Origin: Andreesenia sp964489735
GTDB taxonomy: Bacteria; Bacillota; Clostridia; Tissierellales; Gottschalkiaceae
Length of the DNA: 11,909 nucleotides
Direction: 5' to 3'
Assembly: GCA_964489735.1 (NCBI GenBank)
Contig: CAZBAL010000043.1
Coordinates: forward strand, 1-11,909
In this document: in pieces, positions 1 to 6,032 of the stretch
Position numbering within the stretch: the first letter of the stretch is position 1
Layout of the letters: each line of letters begins with the position of its first letter
Program-made: the position numbers and the translations under genes
Notes under the pieces: model-generated
What the model saw: only the letters and a program-made list of their open reading frames with translations
Told to the model about the DNA's origin: nothing
The model's database searches: none

Positions 1-54
1 AGCATCGCCTTGCCAAGGCGAGGGTCGCGAGTTCGAATCTCGTTTTCCGCTCCA
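1..54 (+). tRNA. tRNA-Gly(GCC), 5' end cut off by window
   Basis: The 3' part of a glycine tRNA. The anticodon stem is 5-9 paired with 17-21, with a seven-base loop 10-16 carrying GCC at 12-14. The T stem is 27-31 paired with 39-43 around the loop TTCGAAT. The acceptor 3' strand is 44-50, followed by discriminator T51 and an encoded CCA at 52-54. The 5' acceptor strand and the D arm lie before the window. tRNA-Arg starts three bases later, so the two are probably processed from one transcript. Confidence 0.93.
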
Positions 55-57
55 TAT

Positions 58-134
58 GCACCCATAGCTCAATTGGATAGAGCGTTTGGCTACGGACCAA
101 AAGGCTTGGGGTTCGACTCCTCATGGGTGCGCCA
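58..134 (+). tRNA. tRNA-Arg(ACG)
   Basis: A complete 77-base cloverleaf. The acceptor strand 58-64 pairs with 124-130. The D arm has the stem GCTC/GAGC. The anticodon stem 85-89/97-101 holds the loop CTACGGA with anticodon ACG at 92-94, whose A34 would be deaminated to inosine to read CGN codons. The T loop contains TTCGA. CCA is encoded at 132-134. A hairpin terminator follows 41 bases later. Confidence 0.95.
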
Positions 135-175
135 TTTTATCCCACAACTTAATAATTATTGATTTGTGGCAAAGT

Positions 176-209
176 AAAAGACCAGAGAATTATCTCTTGG
201 TCTTTTTTT
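176..209 (+). terminator. Intrinsic terminator of the tRNA cluster (probably bidirectional)
   Basis: The left arm 176-188 (AAAAGACCAGAGA) pairs with 193-206, with a one-base bulge and a short loop. It is followed by a run of seven T residues (203-209). Read on the minus strand the same stem is followed by TTTT, so it may also end transcripts from the CRP/FNR gene that converges from the right. Confidence 0.85.
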
Positions 210-220
210 GTTGTCTCGAT

Positions 221-241
221 TTTCAATCCTATTTCAATCCT
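221..241. repeat. Tandem 10-base repeat TTTCAATCCT x2
   Basis: TTTCAATCCT occurs at 221-230 and again at 232-241, one base apart, in the gap between the tRNA terminator and the 3' end of the CRP/FNR gene. Only two copies exist and there are no spacers, so this is not a CRISPR array. Its role is unknown; a chance duplication or remnant of an attachment site beside the tRNA cluster are both possible. Confidence 0.4.
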
Positions 242-309
242 GTCTAATATAAATCTTTTCCCACTTTGTGTAACTTAGTCACAGAATATATATATTCAAA
301 CTGCTATAC

Positions 310-975
310 TTATTCTTGTGTTAGAGATATCAGTTTATTTCTTTCAACTATATTTATTTTTCCTCGGGACAGTTCAACAATATTCTCGTCTGAAAAATAT
401 TTGAGCATACGGCTCACTACCTCTCTAGCACTACCCAAATATTTAGCAATTTCTTCATGAGTCATTTTAATGGTGTCAGAATCATTTTTCAAGGACTCAT
501 CCAGAAGAAATATCGCTAATCGCTTGTCGAAACTCATGAAAAGTATCTGCTGCATAGCCCACATAACATCAGAAAAACGCTCTGCTGCAGCTTTATATGC
601 AAATAGCTCAAACTTAATATTCTGATCAATTATATCTCTTATAGCATTAGAGTCTACCTGAACAATTTCAGAATCCTCTATGCTCGATATATGAATATCA
701 AAATTTATAGCACTTATTGCACAAGATACTGATAGAACACATACCTCACCTTGTGAGACACGATATAAAGTGACTTCCTTTCCTTCATCAGAAAGGATAT
801 AGACTCTCAAAGAGCCTTTTTTTACAAATAGAAGGCCCGTACAATTGTAATCAAAAGATGATAGCTCTGAATTTTTAGGCACAGATCTTAAAGATGAATT
901 TTTCTGAAATATGCTTTGCTGCTCCAAAGTTAAATCACTCCAAAATGGAAGTGCATCTATATAATCGTTTTTCAT
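310..975 (-). CDS. CRP/FNR-family transcriptional regulator
   Basis: A 221-residue regulator with an N-terminal cyclic-nucleotide-binding-like beta barrel (about 15-120), a long dimerisation helix (about 120-150) and a C-terminal winged helix (about 150-221). The recognition helix reads GSAREVVSRMLKYF (181-194), with the E-x-x-S-R pattern typical of FNR-type DNA binding. It lacks the N-terminal cysteine cluster of classical FNR but has C45 and a C79-x5-C85 pair in the barrel, which could sense redox state or bind a cofactor (inference). I chose the ATG at 975 because AGAGG sits eight bases before it. A GTG at 993 would extend the protein by six residues, but the promoter at 1003-1031 would leave it almost no leader. 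It is divergent from the ferredoxin pair, its likely target; the effector is unknown. Confidence 0.9.
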   Translation of the reverse strand: MKNDYIDALPFWSDLTLEQQSIFQKNSSLRSVPKNSELSSFDYNCTGLLFVKKGSLRVYILSDEGKEVTLYRVSQGEVCVLSVSCAISAINFDIHISSIEDSEIVQVDSNAIRDIIDQNIKFELFAYKAAAERFSDVMWAMQQILFMSFDKRLAIFLLDESLKNDSDTIKMTHEEIAKYLGSAREVVSRMLKYFSDENIVELSRGKINIVERNKLISLTQE

Positions 976-1002
976 TATATAATCCTCTTTCACTTATTTT
1001 AT

Positions 1003-1031
1003 ATCATATTTTCAGATTATTTCTTTTACAA
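1003..1031 (-). promoter_or_regulatory. Predicted sigma-A promoter of the CRP/FNR gene
   Basis: On the minus strand, TTGTAA (-35, 1026-1031) and TATGAT (-10, 1003-1008) are separated by exactly 17 bases. Transcription would begin near 996, giving a leader of about 20 bases that contains the AGAGG ribosome site of the ATG at 975. Confidence 0.6.
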
Positions 1032-1147
1032 ATATGATCTTTACTCTTTTAATTCTAATTTATCAGATAGAGATTAGCAAGAAGTTCATCAGATTACAAT
1101 GCATTTTGTGTTTTATTATTTTAAAGCTTTTATTGTAAGAATATTTA

Positions 1148-1165
1148 TGGATTGTGAATCATCCA
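1148..1165. promoter_or_regulatory. Candidate operator upstream of the ferredoxin operon
   Basis: An interrupted palindrome, TGGAT-N8-ATCCA, about 35-50 bases before the ferredoxin start and inside the divergent CRP/FNR-ferredoxin intergenic region. Its 18-base footprint suits a dimeric winged-helix regulator. It is not a clear match to the FNR (TTGAT-N4-ATCAA) or CRP consensus, so assignment to the neighbouring regulator is inference. Confidence 0.3.
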
Positions 1166-1198
1166 ACCGGTTTCAGCATTTAATAATTAAGAAAGGAT

Positions 1199-1399
1199 AT
1201 GATTTTTTTGAAAAAAAGAAAATTTGCATCAGTAAATATAGATGAATGTGTCTCATGTGGTGCATGCGTAAAAGTTTGTCCTGTATCTGCAATACACATA
1301 GAAAAAGGACTCTATGCACATATAGGAAACAGCTGTGTAGGATGTGGAAAATGCAGCACGGAATGTCCTGCCTCAGTGATAACTATGATTGAAAAATAA
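1199..1399 (+). CDS. 2x[4Fe-4S] ferredoxin-type protein
   Basis: A 66-residue bacterial ferredoxin-like electron carrier. It has two CxxCxxCxxxCP motifs: C17, C20, C23, C27 and C46, C49, C52, C56 (numbered from the ATG), each set expected to serve a cubane [4Fe-4S] cluster. No signal peptide is seen, so it should act in the cytoplasm. The start is uncertain: AAAGGA ends only one base before the ATG at 1199, whereas an in-frame TTG at 1208 lies ten bases after it and gives a typical MKKRKF amino terminus. It precedes the membrane Fe-S gene by 58 bases on the same strand, so the two are probably co-transcribed and may pass electrons to each other. The divergent CRP/FNR gene suggests redox or oxidant control. 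The redox partner cannot be told from sequence. Confidence 0.9.
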   Translation: MIFLKKRKFASVNIDECVSCGACVKVCPVSAIHIEKGLYAHIGNSCVGCGKCSTECPASVITMIEK

Positions 1400-1457
1400 A
1401 TTGAGCATCAAAATTATAGATAGAGTAAAAAGCAAAACATAGAAAGGTGTGTAGTAT

Positions 1458-2036
1458 ATGAAATCAAGTAATAAAAAATGGTATGAGTATCTTTGGATAG
1501 CTTCACTGACATACTTAATACTAGGTTTTTTTAATATTTTATTTGCATGGCTCGGCTTATTATGCTTCTTCATTCCACTCATAATAGCTGCAGTAAAAGG
1601 AAATAAGTCCTACTGCAATAAATACTGTGGTCGAGGTCAACTGTTTGACCTTTTAGGAAAAAGCTTTGGATTATCAAGAAAGAAATCTATTCCTCCATTT
1701 TTAAGGAGTAAAGCTTTCCGATATGGATTCCTAATATTTTTCATGACAATGTTTGGAAACATGATATTTTCAACCTACCTGGTCTTTTCAGGCACAGAGA
1801 GTTTAAGACAGGCTGTTACTCTGCTATGGACATTTAAGCTTCCTTGGAACTGGGCTTATACGCAGAATACAGTTCTTCCTTGGATAGCTCAGTTCGCTTT
1901 TGGATTCTACTCCGTGATGTTGACATCAACAGTTTTAGGACTGATAACTATGGCACTATATAAGCCAAGATCATGGTGTGTATACTGTCCTATGGGGACG
2001 ATGACACAGGCAATATGTAAAGTTAAGCACTCCTAA
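1458..2036 (+). CDS. Polytopic membrane 4Fe-4S binding protein (NapH/Fer4_5-like)
   Basis: A 192-residue membrane protein with about four hydrophobic segments (about 12-30, 32-47, 88-110 and 142-167). Two cysteine clusters sit in polar loops: C53-x3-C57-GRGQ after the second segment, and C174-x2-C177-P with C187 after the last. The CGRGQLFDLL and CVYCPMG signatures resemble the Fer4_5 (NapH/CcoG-like) family of membrane Fe-S proteins, which move electrons at the cytoplasmic membrane. It is shorter than NapH and lacks the usual C-terminal double CxxCxxCxxxCP ferredoxin domain; the separate upstream ferredoxin may supply that function (inference). The ATG at 1458 has AAAGGTG at suitable spacing. 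The gene ends 91 bases before a bidirectional terminator. The substrate is unknown. Confidence 0.87.
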   Translation: MKSSNKKWYEYLWIASLTYLILGFFNILFAWLGLLCFFIPLIIAAVKGNKSYCNKYCGRGQLFDLLGKSFGLSRKKSIPPFLRSKAFRYGFLIFFMTMFGNMIFSTYLVFSGTESLRQAVTLLWTFKLPWNWAYTQNTVLPWIAQFAFGFYSVMLTSTVLGLITMALYKPRSWCVYCPMGTMTQAICKVKHS

Positions 2037-2127
2037 CAAAAACAAATCTGGCTTTGTTATCAAATTTAATGTTAAGATTTGCAAATTAATAAATCTACTC
2101 TCAATCAAATCTATTTGGGAATAAAAT

Positions 2128-2164
2128 AAAGACCCTGGGGTAAGAATTTACTTCCTGGGTCTTT
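2128..2164. terminator. Bidirectional terminator between convergent operons
   Basis: AAAGACCC (2128-2135) pairs with GGGTCTTT (2157-2164), with an inner GTAA/TTAC extension. It lies between the plus-strand Fe-S operon (ends 2036) and the minus-strand ImmA gene (ends 2194). Minus-strand reading gives the T-rich tail TTTATTTTATT; the plus-strand tail is TTTCTATCTT. Confidence 0.8.
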
Positions 2165-2193
2165 CTATCTTGTGAACTATTCATTATTTGAAA

Positions 2194-2727
2194 TTATTGA
2201 TTATTTTGTTTTCCATCTATCCCATTAAAAAAATTACTGTCCGGTATGGCTCTAATATTTATATTTTCTCCGGCTCTATTCATCTCTCGCAGCTTAAATA
2301 AGAGCATATTGATATTAACATTCAAAAGCGAAGCTATCTGAACATCATTGTATCCCTGCTCTGCCAAATCTATGATCTCCTTTTCATCTAAAAGAAGATG
2401 AGATGCAAATATATTAGCTTCATACTCTGTAATACTTCTTACATCAAATAGTGCCCATTCTTGAAACGGTGTCTCTGTTGCAATATCTCTATGTAGAATA
2501 TCATGTCCTAACTCATGTGCAACTACCATTTTCTGCATCAGTTCATCCACATAAGGATTATAAAAAATAAATCTATTTCGCTTTATAACTGCATACATGC
2601 CTAATAATTTAGTAGGCTTTGCAAAAGGTCTGACTTTTATATTTCTATATTTAGCAATTTCAAAGGGATTCCTTGTTCCAACTTCAGAAACCAGCTTGTT
2701 TGATATCTTCTCTATAAATTTATGCAT
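2194..2727 (-). CDS. ImmA/IrrE-family metallo-endopeptidase
   Basis: A 177-residue zinc peptidase. The HExxH motif is H71-E72-L-G-H75 in the context MVVAHELGHDILH, and the third ligand is expected to be E103 in the EYEANIFASHLL segment, the typical E-A-N-x-F-A signature. Members cleave a cognate XRE repressor: ImmA acts on ImmR in ICEBs1, and IrrE/PprI on DdrO in Deinococcus. I chose the ATG at 2727 because AGGGA lies about eight bases upstream. It overlaps the last eight bases of the upstream XRE gene, as expected for translational coupling of a protease with its substrate. The reading frame stays open upstream to 2862, but that part lies inside the XRE gene. The divergent polymerase is the likely controlled output. 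The inducing signal cannot be seen. Confidence 0.93.
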   Translation of the reverse strand: MHKFIEKISNKLVSEVGTRNPFEIAKYRNIKVRPFAKPTKLLGMYAVIKRNRFIFYNPYVDELMQKMVVAHELGHDILHRDIATETPFQEWALFDVRSITEYEANIFASHLLLDEKEIIDLAEQGYNDVQIASLLNVNINMLLFKLREMNRAGENINIRAIPDSNFFNGIDGKQNNQ

Positions 2728-3133
2728 GCCCATCTTCCCTTTTTCTATTTCCATATTTCTTGTTTTCCCTCTTAGCTTCAAAAAATGCCTCTTGAAGTGC
2801 CATAAGGACAGTCTCTTTATCTTCATCAGTGAGTTCTCCGCCGGCAAACAACGCTTTAGCACTATTTATAAGCTCCTCAGCATCTTTCTTTCCACGATAT
2901 CCGAACTCTTCACTGGATTTGGCTATGAAATGCTCTCCTCTTGTTAGAAGATAGTTTACATCTGTGTCCAAAGCTTCTGCCAACTTGTCATACATATGAT
3001 TTTGCTTAGGGTAGCTCTTCCCAGCTTCATAGTTTTGTATAGTTCTCAGAGAAACACCCACTTTCTCTCCTAATTCTGTTTGGGTCATTCCTTTTTTCTC
3101 TCTCAATTCTTTGATTTTATCATTAAATTCCAT
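2720..3133 (-). CDS. XRE-family (Cro/CI-type) repressor, partner of ImmA
   Basis: A 137-residue protein. An N-terminal Cro/CI helix-turn-helix (residues 3-64) contains MTQTELGEKVGVSLRTIQNYEAG and ends in YLLTRGE. It is followed by a linker and a helical C-terminal region (about 80-125) containing LFAGGELTDEDKETV, which I expect to dimerise and to carry the protease-sensitive site, by analogy with DdrO (inference). The ATG at 3133 has AAGGTG five bases upstream; an open frame up to 3205 has no comparable start. It overlaps ImmA by eight bases and is divergent from the Y-family polymerase, with 179 bases between the start codons. Motifs TTTCATA (3158-3164) and TTTCGTA (3168-3174), just upstream of its own start, may mediate autoregulation. 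Its own promoter was not resolved. Confidence 0.93.
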   Translation of the reverse strand: MEFNDKIKELREKKGMTQTELGEKVGVSLRTIQNYEAGKSYPKQNHMYDKLAEALDTDVNYLLTRGEHFIAKSSEEFGYRGKKDAEELINSAKALFAGGELTDEDKETVLMALQEAFFEAKRENKKYGNRKREDGHA

Positions 3134-3145
3134 ATTATCACCTTT

Positions 3146-3174
3146 TACGAATTTATTTTTCATATTGTTTCGTA
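3146..3174. promoter_or_regulatory. Operator-like half-sites before the XRE gene
   Basis: Three relatives of the motif TTTCRTA cluster here: TACGAA (inverted, 3146-3151), TTTCATA (3158-3164) and TTTCGTA (3168-3174). The last two start ten bases apart, about one helical turn, on the same face of the DNA. The position just ahead of the XRE start codon suits autorepression (inference). Confidence 0.4.
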
Positions 3175-3181
3175 TTTTAAC

Positions 3182-3210
3182 TTGACATGCGCAGTTTAAA
3201 TTCATATAAT
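3182..3210 (+). promoter_or_regulatory. Exact-consensus sigma-A promoter of the Y-family polymerase
   Basis: TTGACA (3182-3187), exactly 17 bases, then TATAAT (3205-3210): a 12/12 match to the housekeeping consensus. Transcription should start near 3217, giving a leader of about 96 bases that contains the operator-like repeats. So strong a promoter before a mutagenic polymerase implies tight repression. Confidence 0.85.
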
Positions 3211-3212
3211 TG

Positions 3213-3258
3213 TATCTACGAAGATATCTTTCATACTATACTAACCTATCTTTCATAC
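3213..3258. promoter_or_regulatory. Operator-like repeat cluster at the polymerase transcription start
   Basis: TATCTTTCATAC occurs exactly twice, at 3225-3236 and 3247-3258, 22 bases apart (about two helical turns). A palindrome TATCT-N4-AGATA (3213-3226) and the perfect palindrome AAGATATCTT (3221-3230) overlap the first copy. TACGAA (3217-3222) and TTTCATA (3229-3235) also form an imperfect inverted pair. The cluster spans about -4 to +42 of the predicted transcript, where a bound repressor would block initiation or elongation. The XRE protein encoded next door is the obvious candidate (inference). Confidence 0.65.
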
Positions 3259-3312
3259 ATAGTCAACATATTAATCTGAGATAAATATATTATTGTAAGG
3301 AGTTTTTTTAAA

Positions 3313-4551
3313 ATGAATAGAATAATTCTTCATTGTGATATGGATAATTGTTATGCATCAATAGAGAGAGCTCTAAACCCTAAATTACATGGTGTTCCCA
3401 TAGCGGTATGTGGCTCTATTGAAAATCGGCATGGAATTGTTCTTGCCAAGTCACAAGAAGCAAAAATAATGGGTGTAAAAACAGGTGAAGTAATTTGGCA
3501 GGCAAAGGCAAAATGTCCAAACTTAGTAATAGTACCTCCACACTATGATGAGTATCTGAAATATTCCAGGTGGGCAAAGTCGATCTACTATGATTATACA
3601 AATCAAGTTGAATCCTTCGGTCTAGATGAATGCTGGTTGGATGTAAGTGGATCAACATCTCTTTTTGGAAGTGGAGTAGAAATAGCAGATATAATCAGTA
3701 AGCGCATGAAGAGCGAACTCGGAATCACCGTATCTATCGGTGTTAGCTTCAATAAAATATTTGCTAAACTGGGGAGCAATATAAACAAACCAGATGGCAT
3801 AACAGTTATAAGCAGAACAAACTATCGTGATAAAGTCTGGCCTTTAAAAACGGACGATCTGATGGGAATAGGTTCATCCACAAAAAGAAAGCTGCTGAAA
3901 TATGGAATAGCGACTCTTGGGGATCTTGCAAAATTCAATCCTAAAATACTAAAATTAAATCTAGGAATAAACGGACTCAAACTATGGAATTATGTAAACG
4001 GTCTAGATGATAGCAAAGTTGAAGATAGATACTACCAGTCACCTGTCAAAACAATCGGAAATGGTATCACATGCAGAAAAGATCTTTTGAATAATAGAGA
4101 TGTTAGAAATGTCATACATGAATTGAGTTTAAACGTATCAAAGAGAATGAGAGACAGTTGTATTTCAGCAAGAGGGGTGCAGATATCAATAAGAGATAAT
4201 ACTCTCTTTACCACCCAGTATCAGTCTTCTCTACCTTACAGCACTGCAAGCTGTGGAATCATAACAGAATCATCTATGGAGCTTTTTAAAAAACATTATG
4301 AATGGAAAAAACCTATAAGATCCGTTACTGTAAGGGCTATAAATTTAGTAAGCAGCAGTCTACCTGTACAGATTGACCTGTTCCGAGATTACAAGAAAGT
4401 TCAAAAAGATGAGGATTTAGATAAAACAATCTATAAAATCAGAAAAAAGTTTGGAAATAAAAGTATTACTTTTGCTAACCTTATGGGAGATATTAAGATG
4501 CCTAAAGACAAAACAGACATATGCACTCTTCCAGGCAGCTATATTATTTAA
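3313..4551 (+). CDS. Y-family translesion DNA polymerase (DinB/UmuC type)
   Basis: A 412-residue error-prone polymerase that copies past damaged template bases. The catalytic acidic residues are D9 in HCDMDNCYASIE and D105-E106 in GLDECWLDV, with Y14 as the probable steric-gate residue. A thumb helix-hairpin-helix follows at about 183-207 (MGIGSSTKRKLLKYGI), then the little-finger domain (about 245-348). QIDLF at 353-357 is a good beta-clamp-binding motif, so the enzyme should be recruited to the replication clamp. AAGGAG lies ten bases before the ATG. It is transcribed divergently from the XRE-ImmA pair, has a perfect consensus promoter and a repeat-rich leader, and should be induced when the repressor is removed (inference). 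Length suits DinB-type enzymes; whether it groups with DinB or UmuC needs a tree. Confidence 0.95.
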   Translation: MNRIILHCDMDNCYASIERALNPKLHGVPIAVCGSIENRHGIVLAKSQEAKIMGVKTGEVIWQAKAKCPNLVIVPPHYDEYLKYSRWAKSIYYDYTNQVESFGLDECWLDVSGSTSLFGSGVEIADIISKRMKSELGITVSIGVSFNKIFAKLGSNINKPDGITVISRTNYRDKVWPLKTDDLMGIGSSTKRKLLKYGIATLGDLAKFNPKILKLNLGINGLKLWNYVNGLDDSKVEDRYYQSPVKTIGNGITCRKDLLNNRDVRNVIHELSLNVSKRMRDSCISARGVQISIRDNTLFTTQYQSSLPYSTASCGIITESSMELFKKHYEWKKPIRSVTVRAINLVSSSLPVQIDLFRDYKKVQKDEDLDKTIYKIRKKFGNKSITFANLMGDIKMPKDKTDICTLPGSYII

Positions 4552-4593
4552 CCTAGTGTACTTGTTTAAACTAGCAAAGTAGACGAATAGAAA

Positions 4594-4627
4594 AACCAGA
4601 GTAGTATTTTTAAGATACACTCTGGTT
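4594..4627. terminator. Terminator between polymerase and small minus-strand gene
   Basis: AACCAGAGT (4594-4602) pairs with ACTCTGGTT (4619-4627), with additional inner pairing. On the minus strand it is followed by a run of five T residues, so it best ends transcripts of the 4635-4940 gene. It can also act on the polymerase transcript arriving from the left, though no T run follows on that strand. Confidence 0.75.
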
Positions 4628-4634
4628 AAATATT

Positions 4635-4940
4635 TTAACTTTTTACTCTTCCTTTATTAATGTTTATATAATACTGTTTTCTCTCTCTTCTTTTGACCAT
4701 TAACTCATCTATCATTTCTACATACTTTTTGTCATCGGATATCCTCTTGTGACTTTCTAGAAGATACATATTGTGAGTTTTGGGTCTCTTCCTGTAATAG
4801 GCATTATATATCAACTGTTTAGCACAATTGAAACTCTTTATGTGAGTATGCCCTTTTTCGAATTCTAGTTTTGTATTATGGACTATGTGTCCAGTTCCTG
4901 CTCTGTAAATATTGAAATGCTGCATCCTATAAACTACCAT
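4635..4940 (-). CDS. Small protein of unknown function
   Basis: A 101-residue basic protein that I do not assign to a characterised family. The N-terminal half is rich in aromatic residues and histidines (HFNIYRAGTGHIVHNTKLEF, then KGHTHIK), with a tyrosine-rich NAYYRKRP stretch. The C-terminal quarter is a charged helix-like segment (about 67-92). No signal peptide or membrane segment is visible, so it should be cytoplasmic. AAGGA ten bases upstream and GGTG nearer the ATG support the start at 4940. It lies 108 bases after the last sortase gene on the same strand, with no clear terminator between them, so read-through from the pilus operon is possible. A terminator follows its stop codon. 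A weak promoter of its own (TTGTAT-N16-TATTAT) can be drawn about 25-60 bases upstream of the start codon. Confidence 0.72.
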   Translation of the reverse strand: MVVYRMQHFNIYRAGTGHIVHNTKLEFEKGHTHIKSFNCAKQLIYNAYYRKRPKTHNMYLLESHKRISDDKKYVEMIDELMVKRRERKQYYININKGRVKS

Positions 4941-5048
4941 ATTTACACCATCCTTCGAATATTATTTAATTGATAATATCTCTCTATATCCATAATACAA
5001 CTACAAATTATTAATTATGTTAATGGTGTGGTAATTTAATGTTAAAAT

Positions 5049-6032
5049 TTATTTTCTAATTTCTCTGATTAATAAAATTGTCATTACTAATAATATAGCT
5101 ACACAAGAAAATATTATAAAGTAATTTAGAGTTCTCATCCTCTTAATCTCAGGCAACTCCTCATTCAGATTAACCTTTTCTTCTCTCTGAACTGTCTGTT
5201 TTTCTTCTATAATATTTTCCTCAATCGTTCTATAGGAAGTCTCCGGAATCAATTCATTCCAGATTTTTTCCACTTCTACACTGTTTAAATTCGTTTTATA
5301 TTCTATATTCTCCCACTCATAATCTTCTTCTAAAGTATAGTTATCATCTTGGATTCTTTCACCCTGTACTATAATTCTGTGACTCATATACGGAAATGGA
5401 TGACAACTTAAAAGAGATACTAAGTCCTTACCTTCAATGACTTTAAGCGTATCCAGCTCAGTAGGAGAAATTATTTTTATATTATCTACTACATAGCTAA
5501 GCTTTTTTCCATATACATAAATATAGAATCTGTCTCCTTTTTCAAGTTTATCTATATGTCTGAAAAGCAATGCTTTATAGTATCCTCTATGTCCAGCAAT
5601 TACAGAATGTGTACTCACACCTCCTATAGGCAGTGAAGTGCCTGCCATATGAGCTACCCCATCAAATAAATGCTCTTCAGTAGCTCCTAGATATATCGGT
5701 AAAGTTTCATTCAGTTTAGGGATAATCATATATGCAAATACATCTTTATCTCCTATAAAAGAAAGCTCCTTTTTTCCTGACTCTATACTCACGAATGGAT
5801 CTGAACTTTCATATATTAACTCGTGCGCTTCCCTACGAATCCTTTCATTATAGCTTACCATCTCTTCAATATTCGTTCTCAGCTCTTCGGAAGTTATGGT
5901 GCTAACTTTATCGACATATTCAGTATTTTTTTCTTGGAACACATATCTATTATATTCTGTTACAGCACGTGGATACATCATAACAACAGAACTCAGCATA
6001 ATAATTATAATAGCTATCACTCTTCTAATCAT
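5049..6032 (-). CDS. Class C sortase, divergent active site and long C-terminal linker
   Basis: A 327-residue membrane transpeptidase. The N-terminal membrane segment is about 4-20 and the C-terminal one about 302-323, the two-anchor layout of pilus (class C) sortases. D78-P79-F80 marks the active-site lid. The catalytic triad is H148 (AGHRG), C210 (SLLSCHP) and R219 (MSHR). The cysteine motif departs from the usual TLxTC, with serine at both threonine positions. About 75 acidic and polar residues (226-301) separate the catalytic core from the second membrane segment, much longer than in the neighbouring sortase. The start ATG overlaps the last eight bases of the upstream sortase gene, and AGAGGG precedes it at good spacing, so translation is coupled. 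It may handle the minor pilin or wall attachment while its partner polymerises the shaft (inference). Confidence 0.93.
   Translation of the reverse strand: MIRRVIAIIIIMLSSVVMMYPRAVTEYNRYVFQEKNTEYVDKVSTITSEELRTNIEEMVSYNERIRREAHELIYESSDPFVSIESGKKELSFIGDKDVFAYMIIPKLNETLPIYLGATEEHLFDGVAHMAGTSLPIGGVSTHSVIAGHRGYYKALLFRHIDKLEKGDRFYIYVYGKKLSYVVDNIKIISPTELDTLKVIEGKDLVSLLSCHPFPYMSHRIIVQGERIQDDNYTLEEDYEWENIEYKTNLNSVEVEKIWNELIPETSYRTIEENIIEEKQTVQREEKVNLNEELPEIKRMRTLNYFIIFSCVAILLVMTILLIREIRK

Noticed and set aside
221..241. Possible CRISPR repeat because TTTCAATCC resembles the ends of some CRISPR repeats
   Set aside because: Only two abutting 10-base copies, no spacers and no cas genes.
267..283. TGTG-N9-CACA inverted repeat resembling a CRP site
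   Set aside because: Spacing is wrong for CRP (TGTGA-N6-TCACA) and it lies after the 3' end of the CRP/FNR gene with no promoter beside it.
284..297. Perfect palindrome GAATATATATATTC
   Set aside because: Pure alternating AT core of low complexity, no T run and no promoter context; not a credible terminator or operator.
266..460. Plus-strand open frame of 64 codons
   Set aside because: Antisense to the end of the CRP/FNR gene and without domain or ribosome-site support.
2728..2862. Longer ImmA with 45 extra N-terminal residues
   Set aside because: The extension lies inside the XRE coding region in another frame, and the ribosome site supports the ATG at 2727.
2597..2947. Plus-strand open frame of 116 codons
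   Set aside because: It runs antisense across ImmA and the XRE gene, has no ribosome site and has hydrophobic low-complexity content; a shadow frame.
2194..4551. Prophage or ICE fragment because of the XRE-ImmA pair
   Set aside because: No integrase, excisionase, relaxase or phage structural gene is present, and no flanking att-like repeat was found; the polymerase partner suggests a stress module instead.
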